DNA from: DAITMV01 sp046318595
GTDB taxonomy: Bacteria > Pseudomonadota > Gammaproteobacteria > Burkholderiales > Burkholderiaceae_B
Length of the DNA: 64,000 nucleotides
Direction: 5' to 3'
Assembly (NCBI GenBank): GCA_046318595.1
Contig: JBKCTV010000091.1
Span: forward strand, 62,001 to 126,000
Below the pieces are notes generated by a model. The model did not search any database. It saw only the letters and a program-made list of their open reading frames with translations, and had not been told where the DNA came from. The position numbers and the translations under genes are program-made. Positions 24,448 to 33,196 of the stretch are shown here, in pieces. Every line of letters starts with the position of its first letter. The stretch's first letter is position 1.

Positions 24448-25640
24448 TCGGGCCGGCTGATCCGTTCGACGTGCTGATCGTTGGGGCGGGGCCGGCGGGT
24501 TTGACGATGGCGGCCCTGCTGGCCGAGCGTTTCGGCGCGGCGGCTCACCGGGTCGGACTGCTCGACACCCGCCCGCAGCCAGCCGGCATCCGCGATCCAC
24601 GGGTCTTGGCCCTGTCCGAGGCCAGTCGTATGCGTTTGCTGCGGTTCGGTTTTCCAGGCAATGCCCATGCGATTCGGCATATCCATGTGTCGGAAGCCGG
24701 CGGCTTGGGACGGGTATGGATCGATGCCGCCGAGTTTGCCAAGCCCGCGCTTGGCTGGACCGTGCCTTACGACGATTTGCAGCGCGCTTTGCAGGCGGTG
24801 GTCGATGACAGCGGGGTCCGGCAACTGACCGGCGCGGTCGCGCATCGTACGCCGACCGATGCCGCTATCGAGCTTCGTTTGGCCGATGGCCGCATACTAC
24901 ATACTCATTTGCATATCGATGCCGAAGGCGGGCGGCATGGCCAGGCGCTGCCGCACGACACCCAGCGCGATTATGGCCAGTCGGCGCTGATCGCGACTAT
25001 TTTTGCAAGACCGGTCACTGGTGACACGGTCGATGCGCACACCGCATTCGAACGCTTTACGACGGAAGGACCATTGGCTTTACTGCCCATGAGCCATGAG
25101 GCGCCCGTACCGGACGGCGCCCAGGCTTACTCGGTCGTCTGGTGCGGGTCGGCTGAATCGACCGCGCACCGCCGGATGCTAGCGGACCCCGATTTCCTGC
25201 AGGCGATTGGTGGTCTCATGGCTGGCCGCGTCGTGCCATTGGCCGTTCTGCCGGGCCGCCAGGTTTTTCCGCTGGGCCTGAACCTGCGCCGGGCGTTGAC
25301 CGGGTGGCGTTACGCCGCGATTGGCAATGCCGCGCAGATTCTGCATCCGGTGGCCGGTCAGGGGCTCAATCTCGGGCTACGTGACGCTCAGGCGCTGGCG
25401 GATCGTCTGCGGCCGGGCCTTACATCGCAGCCCGGTTGCTTGGCGGCGCTGTTGACTGACTACGCCCGCAGCCGCCGTGGCGATCGCAGCGCCATCGTCG
25501 GCCTGACCGACGCGATGGCCAGAACATTCGTATCGGGAAGTCTTTTGCCGGCTTTCGCCCGACGATTCGCGCTGCCTCTGCTCGAAGGCTTGCCAAGCGC
25601 CCGACGTGCCCTTGCGGCTAGATTATTATTCGGTGCTTGA
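24444..25640 (+). CDS. ubiH: UbiH/UbiF-family FAD-dependent ubiquinone hydroxylase
   Basis: The 398-residue flavoprotein monooxygenase has VGAGPAGLTMAALLA (FAD binding, residues 11-25), the DPRVLALSEAS stretch and the conserved C-terminal IGNAAQILHPVAGQGLNLGL (about 291-310), typical of the UbiH/UbiF/Coq6 family that hydroxylates the aromatic ring during ubiquinone synthesis. Which ring position is modified cannot be read from sequence; UbiH is preferred because it follows pepP, as in many proteobacteria. It overlaps pepP by four bases. Confidence 0.88.
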   Translation: MIGPADPFDVLIVGAGPAGLTMAALLAERFGAAAHRVGLLDTRPQPAGIRDPRVLALSEASRMRLLRFGFPGNAHAIRHIHVSEAGGLGRVWIDAAEFAKPALGWTVPYDDLQRALQAVVDDSGVRQLTGAVAHRTPTDAAIELRLADGRILHTHLHIDAEGGRHGQALPHDTQRDYGQSALIATIFARPVTGDTVDAHTAFERFTTEGPLALLPMSHEAPVPDGAQAYSVVWCGSAESTAHRRMLADPDFLQAIGGLMAGRVVPLAVLPGRQVFPLGLNLRRALTGWRYAAIGNAAQILHPVAGQGLNLGLRDAQALADRLRPGLTSQPGCLAALLTDYARSRRGDRSAIVGLTDAMARTFVSGSLLPAFARRFALPLLEGLPSARRALAARLLFGA

Positions 25641-25652
25641 GTTTTTAAAATT

Positions 25653-27275
25653 ATGGATCGAATGCCAACCAGATTTTCTCAGCCATCCGACGAGGCGCCG
25701 TCAGCCGAACATTGGCGGTTGCTGACGCACCACGCCGCTCGGCTTCGAGGCTGGACGCCCAGCGACTGGTTGCACTACCGTACACGTCCCGACGCGCCGA
25801 ATGCCGTTTTGCAAGCCGGCGGTTTGCGGCTCGATCACACCCGCCAAAAAATCGATGCCGCCGCTTGGCAGGCTTTGCAGGCACTGGCTGCGGCGTCGCC
25901 AATCGCCCGCTGGCGGGCGGCCATGTTTGCCGGCGAGCCGTTGAACAGCACCGAGGGACGGGCCGTCAAGCATTGGGAATGGCGCGGCGCCATACCCGGC
26001 GCAGCCGTGGCCGCAACGGTGGCACGGCTGACCGCCTGGATGGCGCGTTTGCAAAGCGGCGAGTTTTTATTGTCGGGTGGCGACAAACCGCAGGCCGTCA
26101 TTCATCTGGGCATCGGGGGTTCCTACCTCGGCCCGTTGTTGGTCGCCGAGGCGATCGCCTATTGCCCGGACCGGCGGACCGGCTTGCCTGTGCATTTCGT
26201 GGCGAACGTCGATGCTCACGAGTTGCAAAGCGTTTTGCAAACGCTCGATCCTCACACCACGCTGGTCACGATCGCGTCCAAAACTTTCGGGACCCGTGAA
26301 ACCATGCGCAATGCGCAGTCCATTCTCGAGTGGATGGCGGCGCACGGGGTCGCGGCGCCGCTCGCGCATTGCGTTGCATTGACGGCCGCTGCCGACCGGG
26401 CATTGTCCTGGGGGGTGCCGGCCTCGCAGATATTCACGTTCGACGACAGTGTCGGCGGGCGTTTCTCGATTTGGAGTCCGGTCGGCTTACCCGCCCGGAT
26501 CGCTCTGGGCGAGCTTCGCTGGCAGGAGTTACTGCGCGGCGCCCGCGCCGCCGATGCGCATTTCTGCGACGCCGCCTTGCCCGACAATCTACCCGTCGTG
26601 CTGGCGCTGCTCGACGTCTGGAATCACAGCATCTGCGGTTTACCGGCGCGCATCGTCGCGCCCTACGATGCGCGCTTGCGCTGGCTCGTCGGATATTTGC
26701 AGCAGTTGGAAATGGAAAGCCTGGGCAAACGTCTCGATCTGAATGGACGGGTCGCCGTTCATGCAGCCTGTCCGATGATCTGGGGGGAGCCCGGCACCAA
26801 CGGTCAGCACGCCTACTTTCAATGGTTGCATCAGGCCGACCGCCCGGTCGCCGTCGAAATGCTGATGGTGGCGCGCAGTTCTCACGCGTTCGACGAACAT
26901 CAAAACATTTTATTGGCCAATGTGCTGGCCCAGGCCGATGCCTTGGCCTATGGTCGCCGTGCCGAGCGCGGCCCGGACGGAGCCGACGACTATCTCGCCG
27001 CCTGGAAAGACTTGCCCGGCGGTCAGCCGGTCAGCTTGTGGGGGATGCCCGTGCTCGACGCTTATCACCTCGGGTTCCTGCTGGCCGTCTACGAGCACAA
27101 AATGGTCTGTCTGGGTGCGCTTTGGAATATCAATCCTTTCGATCAGTTCGGGGTCGAACTGGGCAAAGTCATGGCGAGCGATGTTGAGCGTCTTCTCACC
27201 CAAGGTCCGGCATCCACCACGTCCGCTGATATGGCTGCGACTTTGGATTGGCTCGATGTATGCCGCAGCCGCTGA
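25653..27275 (+). CDS. pgi: Glucose-6-phosphate isomerase
   Basis: The 540-residue enzyme interconverts glucose-6-phosphate and fructose-6-phosphate in the cytoplasm. Family signatures are VIHLGIGGSYLGP (about 149-161), DSVGGRFSIWSPVGL (about 265-279), GEPGTNGQHAYFQWLHQ (catalytic Glu) and MVCLGALWNINPFDQFGVEL (about 485-504, near the catalytic Lys). Length is normal. The start has weak upstream purines (12 bases after ubiH), and the 3' end overlaps the NUDIX gene. The upstream part of the run (amgK to ubiH) may extend to this gene on one transcript. Confidence 0.96.
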   Translation: MDRMPTRFSQPSDEAPSAEHWRLLTHHAARLRGWTPSDWLHYRTRPDAPNAVLQAGGLRLDHTRQKIDAAAWQALQALAAASPIARWRAAMFAGEPLNSTEGRAVKHWEWRGAIPGAAVAATVARLTAWMARLQSGEFLLSGGDKPQAVIHLGIGGSYLGPLLVAEAIAYCPDRRTGLPVHFVANVDAHELQSVLQTLDPHTTLVTIASKTFGTRETMRNAQSILEWMAAHGVAAPLAHCVALTAAADRALSWGVPASQIFTFDDSVGGRFSIWSPVGLPARIALGELRWQELLRGARAADAHFCDAALPDNLPVVLALLDVWNHSICGLPARIVAPYDARLRWLVGYLQQLEMESLGKRLDLNGRVAVHAACPMIWGEPGTNGQHAYFQWLHQADRPVAVEMLMVARSSHAFDEHQNILLANVLAQADALAYGRRAERGPDGADDYLAAWKDLPGGQPVSLWGMPVLDAYHLGFLLAVYEHKMVCLGALWNINPFDQFGVELGKVMASDVERLLTQGPASTTSADMAATLDWLDVCRSR

Positions 27276-27919
27276 TTCCGTCATGCCCGTCGAAGGTCCC
27301 CGTCGATTGGCTGGCGATCGAATCCGTTCAGCAACGTTTTCGCGAGCCGCGGCCTTGGCGGCCTGAAACCGTCGAGCCACGAATTTTCGAGGCGCCGCCG
27401 GTCGCCGCTGCCGTGCTGATGCTACTGATTCCGCATGCGGACGGACCGCGTATTTTGTTGACCGAGCGGACCGCGCATCTGCGCCAGCATCCCGGACAGA
27501 TCAGTTTTCCGGGCGGTCGCCACGAACCGCACGATGTCGATGCGGTTGCCACGGCTGTGCGCGAAACCCGGGAAGAAGTCGGCATCGACCCGACTTTGGT
27601 CGAGGTGTTCGGCACATTGCCGCCTTACCTGACAGCCAGTAATTTCGCGGTAACGCCCGTTGTCGCCCGGCTGCAAACGGCGGTTGATGGCGCGGCCACC
27701 CGCTTCGCTGCCGATGCCCGCGAGGTACAGCGCCTGATCGTCGCTCCTGTGCGCGAACTGCTCGACCCCGATCGGTATGTTCGGCAAATGATCGTGACTT
27801 CGCAGGGCCAACGCTCTGTTTGGGTGATCACCTATACCGACGCGGCTGGCGCCTCGCACCGCATCTGGGGTGCGACCGCAGCGATGCTACGCAACTTTTA
27901 TCGGTTTCTGAAAGGCTGA
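27260..27919 (+). CDS. NUDIX hydrolase, CoA-pyrophosphatase type
   Basis: The 219-residue protein has LLTERTAHLRQHPGQISFPG directly joined to GGRHEPHDVDAVATAVRE and then TREEVGID. This combines the CoA-pyrophosphatase signature (UPF0035) with the NUDIX box whose Glu residues bind metal. Members such as NudL split coenzyme A into phosphopantetheine and 3',5'-ADP. The ATG at 27260 overlaps the pgi end by 16 bases; a TTG at 27248 is also possible. The following membrane-protein gene starts two bases after the stop. Confidence 0.88.
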   Translation: MPQPLIPSCPSKVPVDWLAIESVQQRFREPRPWRPETVEPRIFEAPPVAAAVLMLLIPHADGPRILLTERTAHLRQHPGQISFPGGRHEPHDVDAVATAVRETREEVGIDPTLVEVFGTLPPYLTASNFAVTPVVARLQTAVDGAATRFAADAREVQRLIVAPVRELLDPDRYVRQMIVTSQGQRSVWVITYTDAAGASHRIWGATAAMLRNFYRFLKG

Positions 27920-27921
27920 CC

Positions 27922-28857
27922 GTGGGGTTTTTGTCATTGCTGCTGGCCTTGCTGCTCGAACAAATCCGGCCTTTGCACCGCGACCAGCCTTTACGGCATG
28001 CAATTGATGCTACCAGCGGCTGGGCGGATCGGTTTCTCCACGCCGCCGACCAGCCCGTGTTCGGGATCATGGCCTGGGTGGCCGTGGCCGGCGGCTGGTC
28101 TTTGCTCACATGGACCATCTGGTGGCTGGCGCGCAGTTTGATCGGCGAGCTTGGCGGACTCGTTTCGATCGGCGCGCTTTACCTGACTTTGGGTTTCCGC
28201 CAGTTCGGTCGGCGTTTCACGGATATTCAAGTGGCGCTCAGCCAAAACCGTCTCGAGCAGGCGCGTAACATTCTGCAAAGCTGGAAACAGCAGACCGAGC
28301 CCAGTTTTCAAGCGAGTCGCCTGAGCCGTGAGGATGTCGTGCGCGTTTGCGTCGAGCACGCCTTGGACTTGTCGTATCGGCACGTTTTCGCCGTCATGTT
28401 CTGGTTTCTCGTGCTGCCCGGCCCGATGGGCGCCGTGCTATACCGCGTGGCCGACTACCTGAGCCGCATCTGGAACGATCCACGCCATCAGGGCTGGATA
28501 TTCGGAACGGTCGCGGTGCGGTTGCAACGCGCGCTGGACTGGCTACCTGCGCGTCTGACGGCCCTGAGCTTCGCCGCCGCCGGTAATTTCGATGATGCGA
28601 GCATGCTCTGGCGTCAATACACCCGACGGCCAACCGGGAAATCCCCTCGCGGGGTACTGGTCGCGGTGGGGCTGGGTGCGCTTGGCGTGCGCTTCGATAG
28701 CGACACGGCGGCTGCCGATGTTACGACGGTGGACAGCGGGGCGGGGCTCGTGGTCGACACGACGCTGCTGGCGACAGCCGTTGGTTTGATATGGCGCAGC
28801 CTGATGATCTGGATGGGGCTGTTGCTGCTGATCACCGTGGCTGGTCTCATCCGTTAG
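27922..28857 (+). CDS. CobD/CbiB-like membrane protein
   Basis: The GTG at 27922 starts right after the NUDIX stop and gives a 311-residue protein beginning MGFLSLLLALLLEQIRPL. It has several membrane segments (about 3-12, 45-85 and near the C-terminus) and resembles the CobD/CbiB family, which attaches aminopropanol in cobalamin synthesis. There is no other cobalamin gene here, and Burkholderiales carry a divergent CobD/CbiB-related protein in a similar setting whose function is not clear. I therefore do not assign the cobalamin role. It converges on the molybdoenzyme gene 8 bases away. Confidence 0.75.
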   Translation: MGFLSLLLALLLEQIRPLHRDQPLRHAIDATSGWADRFLHAADQPVFGIMAWVAVAGGWSLLTWTIWWLARSLIGELGGLVSIGALYLTLGFRQFGRRFTDIQVALSQNRLEQARNILQSWKQQTEPSFQASRLSREDVVRVCVEHALDLSYRHVFAVMFWFLVLPGPMGAVLYRVADYLSRIWNDPRHQGWIFGTVAVRLQRALDWLPARLTALSFAAAGNFDDASMLWRQYTRRPTGKSPRGVLVAVGLGALGVRFDSDTAAADVTTVDSGAGLVVDTTLLATAVGLIWRSLMIWMGLLLLITVAGLIR

Positions 28858-28864
28858 ATGCAAC

Positions 28865-29638
28865 TCAACTGCCACCAAACCAGTTGTAGCCTTGGTTCTC
28901 CCAAAACCCGCCCGGATAGTCATTCGTGACGTACAGCTCGGTGATGTACTTCGGATTTTTATAGCCGAGCTTGGTCGGCATCCGCAGCTTCATCGGAAAC
29001 CCGTACTCGCGCGGCAGCACCTGGTCATCGTAGGTCAGCGTCAACAAAGTTTGCGCGTGCAAGGCCGTCGGCATGTCGATACTGGTGTGATAGTCGTCCG
29101 CGCATTTAAAGCCGATATATTTTGCCGTGGTATCGGCGCCGATGCGCTGCAAAAAGTCGCTGAAGCGCACGCCGCCCCATTTGCCGATGGCGCTCCAGCC
29201 TTCCACGCAGATGTGTCGGGTGATCTGATCGGTTTGCGGCAACGCGCGCAGCGCCGTCAGCGACCAGGGGTTTTTGTCGCGAATCAGGCCGCCTAGCTGT
29301 AGGTGATAAGTGTCCGCTGGCACATCCCGAATCTCGCTGGCGCCATAATACGCATTGAACGGGAATGGCCGCGTGATCATCGACGCCGGGTAAGTCGGCG
29401 CCAGATTATTCGGATCGAAGATTCCCGCTTGCACGCGGTCGTTGAAACGCGAAACCGCCATCAAAAATTTTTGCACCGACGCATCGTTCGTCAGGCTACA
29501 GCCGGTAAGCAGGGACAAACCGCCGAGCGTCAAGGCTTTACCCATGAACAGCCGCCGGGTCGGCAGGGACAGTTCGCGTTCGGCATCCCGCAAAATGTCG
29601 GCTTTGTGGGCAAGGAATCGGCGGTGAGGTTTTTGCAT
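28865..29638 (-). CDS. Tat-exported molybdopterin oxidoreductase, MsrP (YedY)-like
   Basis: The 257-residue protein has a twin-arginine signal (PTRRLFMGKALTLGG, about 26-40) followed by LLTGC, which is also a lipobox. The sulfite-oxidase fold molybdopterin domain has HICVEGWSAIGKWGGV (about 142-157), with the molybdenum-binding Cys, and KCADDYHTSIDM. The family includes MsrP, which repairs methionine sulfoxide in the periplasm using electrons from a membrane cytochrome b. The partner gene for a cytochrome b ends 58 bases upstream on the same strand. The protein is shorter than E. coli MsrP, and its true substrate is unproven. Confidence 0.8.
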   Translation of the reverse strand: MQKPHRRFLAHKADILRDAERELSLPTRRLFMGKALTLGGLSLLTGCSLTNDASVQKFLMAVSRFNDRVQAGIFDPNNLAPTYPASMITRPFPFNAYYGASEIRDVPADTYHLQLGGLIRDKNPWSLTALRALPQTDQITRHICVEGWSAIGKWGGVRFSDFLQRIGADTTAKYIGFKCADDYHTSIDMPTALHAQTLLTLTYDDQVLPREYGFPMKLRMPTKLGYKNPKYITELYVTNDYPGGFWENQGYNWFGGS

Positions 29639-29696
29639 GTCGGGCCTCAGATGGTGTCGAAAGGTATTATAGGCGCGGTCGGTCGATGGCGACCGG

Positions 29697-30290
29697 TTAA
29701 CGACCCCGGACCATCGTCAGCAAAGTCCGCGGCACCAGGGCGACCATGAACACATGCACCGCGATGAAGGCGACCAGCCCGGCCATCGCGAAAAAATGCA
29801 CACGGCGCGCTACTTCGTAGTCGCCCATTAAACCGCGCAGCCCGGGAAACTGAACCGGCTTCCAGAGAACGAGGCCTGACAGCACCAGAACGATCAGTAA
29901 CCCCATGACGCCAAGGTAAAACAGTTTTTGCACGGCGTTGTAGCGACGAAGGTCCGCATGCGTTAACTGCCCGCCCAGCGCAGCCCGCAGATCGTGGATG
30001 ACTTCGGTGGGCCGCACCGGCCAGAAGCGCTTCTTCAGACGTCCGCTGAAAACATTCAGACTCAGGTAAACGAGTCCGTTGACGAACAAGACCCACATGG
30101 CGGCGAAATGCCACTGCAGCGCACCGCCCAGCCAACCGCCCAGGGTCACGTCAGCCGGGAAGCGAAATGGAAAAAACGGCGACGCGTTATAAATCCGCCA
30201 ACCGCTCAGCAGCATGACGATCACGGCAATCGCATTGAGCCAATGCGTCAGGCGTACCCAGCGTGGATGAATCAGATCAGTTCGGGACAT
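29697..30290 (-). CDS. Membrane cytochrome b (b561-like) subunit
   Basis: The 197-residue protein has four hydrophobic membrane segments and histidines placed as heme ligands: RLTHWLNAIAVIVMLLSG (about 13-30), LQWHFAAMWVLFVNGLVYL (about 58-76) and RRVHFFAMAGLVAFIAVHVF (about 163-182). This fits the cytochrome b561/formate dehydrogenase gamma-like family that passes electrons between quinol and a periplasmic enzyme. The neighbouring molybdoenzyme is the natural partner. Its start overlaps the ribD stop by 14 bases. It is not closely like MsrQ by eye, so the pair may be a separate type of Mo enzyme. Confidence 0.85.
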   Translation of the reverse strand: MSRTDLIHPRWVRLTHWLNAIAVIVMLLSGWRIYNASPFFPFRFPADVTLGGWLGGALQWHFAAMWVLFVNGLVYLSLNVFSGRLKKRFWPVRPTEVIHDLRAALGGQLTHADLRRYNAVQKLFYLGVMGLLIVLVLSGLVLWKPVQFPGLRGLMGDYEVARRVHFFAMAGLVAFIAVHVFMVALVPRTLLTMVRGR

Positions 30291-31449
30291 GAGGCTGGCT
30301 TTCGAGAGATTGAGCGGGGTTTAGTATCGGATGGCTCGCCGGGTGGACCAAGCGCAGGCGGACGTCGCCGCCGACGAGCACCACCTCGATCGGCGTGAAT
30401 GTCAAACGCGCCTCGCCCAGTTGCAGCAAACCCGGCATTTGTGCCATGCCCAGGCCACGACTGAGCAGGCGCGGCGCCTGATAAATCAGCAATTCATCCA
30501 CTAGGCCGGCATCGAGCAGGGCGCCGTTCAAACCCTGTCCGCCCTCGACGTGCAGCTCGTTGATGCCGTTTTCGCCCAGCCGCCGCATTAGTGCGAACAA
30601 ATCGACTCGCTTCGGGTTACTCGCTGCGGGTACCGCCAGACACCGCACGCCGGCTGCGGCGAGCTGTGCGCTGCGTTGCTGAGCCGCCGCATCGAGCCGC
30701 CCATGTACGACCCAGGCCGGCGTCTGCTGCAGAATCGCCGCTTCCCCTGAAATGTGCAACTGTCCGTCGACGATGATTTTCAGCGGCTGACGCGGAGTTT
30801 GCACCGCCCGCACCGACAGCCGCGGGTCGTCAGTACGAACGGTGCCACTACCGGTCAATAAGGCGCAGGCCCGTGCCCGCCACCGATGGCCGTCGTCCCG
30901 TGCGGCGGGGCCGGTTATCCATTGGCTCGACCCATCCGGCAAAGCTGTGAAACCGTCCAGGCTGATGGCGGCTTTGAGGCGTACCCACGGCCGGCCGCGC
31001 GTCATCCGCGAAATGAAGCCGGGGTTCAAGCTGGCGGCTTCGCCAGCCTGCAGACCGACATCGACCGGGATGCCAGCCGCTCGCAGCCGTGCGACGCCGC
31101 TACCCGCCACGCGGGGATCGGGGTCCTGCATGGCGACGACGACGCGGGCCACCCCCGCCGTGATCAGGGCATCCGCGCAGGGTGGCGTCCGGCCATGATG
31201 ACTGCAGGGCTCCAGCGTCACATAAGCGGTCGCGTCGCGCGCCTGCGAACCGGCGGCGTGCAAGGCCAGCACTTCGGCGTGCGGCTCGCCAGCCGCGCGG
31301 TGAAACCCTTCGCCGATGAGCGTACCGTCCGCGCGTGCGAGCACACAACCGACCCGGGGATTCGGCGTTGTCGTGTATAAGCCCTGCGCCGCCAGGGCCA
31401 GTGCCCGTTGCATCCACTGCCGATCCGAGTCGGAAAACACGCTACTCAC
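30277..31449 (-). CDS. ribD: Bifunctional riboflavin biosynthesis deaminase/reductase
   Basis: The 390-residue protein has the zinc deaminase motifs GEPHAEVLAL and PCSHHGRTPPCADAL (about 51-95), then the reductase domain with RPWVRLKAAISLDGFTA and NELHVEGGQGLNGAL. It carries out two successive steps of riboflavin synthesis from the GTP ring-opening product. In beta-proteobacteria ribD usually follows glyA-nrdR directly; here msrB-msrA lie in between. No FMN riboswitch was recognised upstream. Confidence 0.95.
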   Translation of the reverse strand: MSSVFSDSDRQWMQRALALAAQGLYTTTPNPRVGCVLARADGTLIGEGFHRAAGEPHAEVLALHAAGSQARDATAYVTLEPCSHHGRTPPCADALITAGVARVVVAMQDPDPRVAGSGVARLRAAGIPVDVGLQAGEAASLNPGFISRMTRGRPWVRLKAAISLDGFTALPDGSSQWITGPAARDDGHRWRARACALLTGSGTVRTDDPRLSVRAVQTPRQPLKIIVDGQLHISGEAAILQQTPAWVVHGRLDAAAQQRSAQLAAAGVRCLAVPAASNPKRVDLFALMRRLGENGINELHVEGGQGLNGALLDAGLVDELLIYQAPRLLSRGLGMAQMPGLLQLGEARLTFTPIEVVLVGGDVRLRLVHPASHPILNPAQSLESQPHVPN

Positions 31450-31618
31450 CGCCGGCTTGTGCTTGGTGACACTCGAAATGTCGGTGTCGTTTCATATGGG
31501 TTCCGCCATGCAGGGGGCCGGATGCTTTTTCGAGCGAGGAAGAGCGCCCCGCTCGGTGCGAACAGCTCAGCCGCATGGCGAAAAATCATGCATGATGCAC
31601 TATGAAGGCTGCGCCCGC
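31450..31618. other. Region between msrA and ribD
   Basis: No gene is seen in these 169 bases. A 12-base perfect palindrome, ATCATGCATGAT, lies at 31585-31596, close to the msrA end. It is a candidate binding site or a chance event; no T-run follows, so it is not a terminator. Confidence 0.3.
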
Positions 31619-32206
31619 TCATTTTCCCCAGACATCGGCGATCCGCCGGTCGCGGCCGCAACCTGTGCGGTAGGCATGATAATGCACCGGATTTTTTCTG
31701 GCGTAGTCCTGGTGATAGGCTTCGGCTTTATAAAACGGCGCGGCTGGAATGATTTCGGTGTGGATGTGTTTGAATTTACCGGTTTTCAATAAAGCGTCGC
31801 GACTCGCGAAGGCCGCTTTTTTCTGTTCGTCATCGCCGTAAAAAATCACCGTTCGATATTCATTGCCTTTATCGCAAAACTGCTGATCCTTGACCGTTGG
31901 GTCGATGTGGTGCCAGTAATAATCCAATACTTGTGCATAGCTGAGCCTAGCGGTGTCATAGCTGACTTTGACCGCTTCGGCATGGCCTGTATTGCCCCGG
32001 CTGACCTGTTCATAGGTCGGGTTCGCCACCGTCCCGCCTGCGTAACCGGATTCTGCCGCAAGCACACCCGGCAATTTCTCGAAATCGTATTCCATGCTCC
32101 AGAAACAACCGCCGGCGAACACCGCAGTGGCGGTCGCGGCCATGGCTGCCGGGCTGAATGACAGCGCGGCCAGACTGCTCAAAACCAAGATCGAAAGACG
32201 TTTCAT
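31619..32206 (-). CDS. msrA: Exported peptide methionine sulfoxide reductase A
   Basis: The 195-residue protein has a Sec-type signal peptide (MKRLSILVLSSLAALSFSP, cut after AMA), so the enzyme is expected in the periplasm. The MsrA catalytic motif AGGCFWSMEY is at about residues 31-40, and GYAGGT, YWHHIDPT and GNEYRT follow; the resolving Cys lies near the C-terminus (RTGCGRD). It reduces the S-form of methionine sulfoxide. The start overlaps the msrB stop by four bases (ATGA), so the two are made together. E. coli MsrA is cytoplasmic, so this is an exported variant. Confidence 0.93.
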   Translation of the reverse strand: MKRLSILVLSSLAALSFSPAAMAATATAVFAGGCFWSMEYDFEKLPGVLAAESGYAGGTVANPTYEQVSRGNTGHAEAVKVSYDTARLSYAQVLDYYWHHIDPTVKDQQFCDKGNEYRTVIFYGDDEQKKAAFASRDALLKTGKFKHIHTEIIPAAPFYKAEAYHQDYARKNPVHYHAYRTGCGRDRRIADVWGK

Positions 32207-32700
32207 TGCCGCACCTCGGGAAGTTTGTTGCCGTCCGGCACGAAAGCCAGGGCCAGGCCATTATTGCAATACCGCAAGCCGGTCGGCTGCGGTCCGTCTT
32301 TAAAGATATGGCCCTGATGGCCGCCGCAGTTCGAGCAATGGTATTCGGTGCGCGGCACGCCTATCTTATAATCGGTTTTGGTGTCGAGCGCGGCGGGTAG
32401 GGCATCGAAAAAGCTGGGCCAGCCGGTGCCGCTATCGTATTTTGTCGTGCTTTTGAACAAAGCCTGATTGCAGGCTGCGCAGACGAACGTGCCGACCCGT
32501 TTTTCCTGGTTCAACGGGCTCGATCCCGGCGCCTCGGTTGCTTCTTCGAAGAGCACGGCGTACTGCGCCCTCGAAACGATGGCGAGCCATTGATGGCGAG
32601 TTTTCTGGATATACGATTTTTTCGCCATCGCCTGCCGCAGCGGCGCGCCTGCGAGCAAACCGGCTGTTAGCAAGGACGACAATACCTGTCTTCTGTTCAT
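32203..32700 (-). CDS. msrB: Exported peptide methionine sulfoxide reductase B
   Basis: The 165-residue protein starts MNRRQVLSSLLTAGLLAG with twin Arg and a cut site at QAMA, so it is exported, possibly by Tat. The mature part has two zinc-type CxxC pairs (CAACNQ and CSNCGG), GTGWPSF, and the catalytic RYCNNGLAL near residues 142-150. The family usual sequence there is RYCVNS-like, so the residues after the Cys vary. It reduces the R-form of methionine sulfoxide. It lies between nrdR (ends 19 bases upstream) and msrA (overlap of four bases). Confidence 0.93.
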   Translation of the reverse strand: MNRRQVLSSLLTAGLLAGAPLRQAMAKKSYIQKTRHQWLAIVSRAQYAVLFEEATEAPGSSPLNQEKRVGTFVCAACNQALFKSTTKYDSGTGWPSFFDALPAALDTKTDYKIGVPRTEYHCSNCGGHQGHIFKDGPQPTGLRYCNNGLALAFVPDGNKLPEVRQ

Positions 32701-32719
32701 ACCCGGTTCCTTTGAACGT

Positions 32720-33187
32720 TCAGCTCGTGGGGCGCTGCGTCTTCAGCATTTCATTGATGACATCGGCGAATGCTTCCACCTCTTCGAAGCGGTGATACAC
32801 CGACGCGAAACGAATATAAGCTACTTCATCCAGAAGCTTCAACTCCAGCATGACCATTTCGCCGACGATCGCCGCCGATACTTCGCGCTGGCCACCAGCC
32901 AGCAGCTTATCTTCGATGCGGGCTATCGCTTCATCGACCGCCTGCGCGGCAACCGGGCGTTTGCGCAGCGCGAGCATCAGGCTGGCGCGCAGCTTGTGGC
33001 GTTCGTAATCGACCCGGCTGCCGTTTTTTTTGACTATTGCGGGCAGTTGAAGTTCAACCCGTTCGTAAGTCGTGAACCGTTTTTGGCAAGTAGTGCACTG
33101 CCGCCGCCGCCGGATCAGGTCGCCTTCTTCCGGGGTGCGCGAGTCGATGACCTGCGTATCGACGTGCTGACAAAACGGGCAGCGCAT
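32720..33187 (-). CDS. nrdR: Ribonucleotide reductase transcriptional repressor NrdR
   Basis: The 155-residue protein has the N-terminal zinc ribbon (MRCPFCQHVDTQVIDSR and CTTCQKRFTTYE, Cys 3, 6, 31, 34) and an ATP-cone domain (about 49-139, starting LPAIVKKNGSRVDYERHKL). It represses ribonucleotide reductase genes when dATP is bound. It follows glyA by nine bases, the usual betaproteobacterial order. Confidence 0.96.
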   Translation of the reverse strand: MRCPFCQHVDTQVIDSRTPEEGDLIRRRRQCTTCQKRFTTYERVELQLPAIVKKNGSRVDYERHKLRASLMLALRKRPVAAQAVDEAIARIEDKLLAGGQREVSAAIVGEMVMLELKLLDEVAYIRFASVYHRFEEVEAFADVINEMLKTQRPTS

Positions 33188-33196
33188 CGGCGCCGC

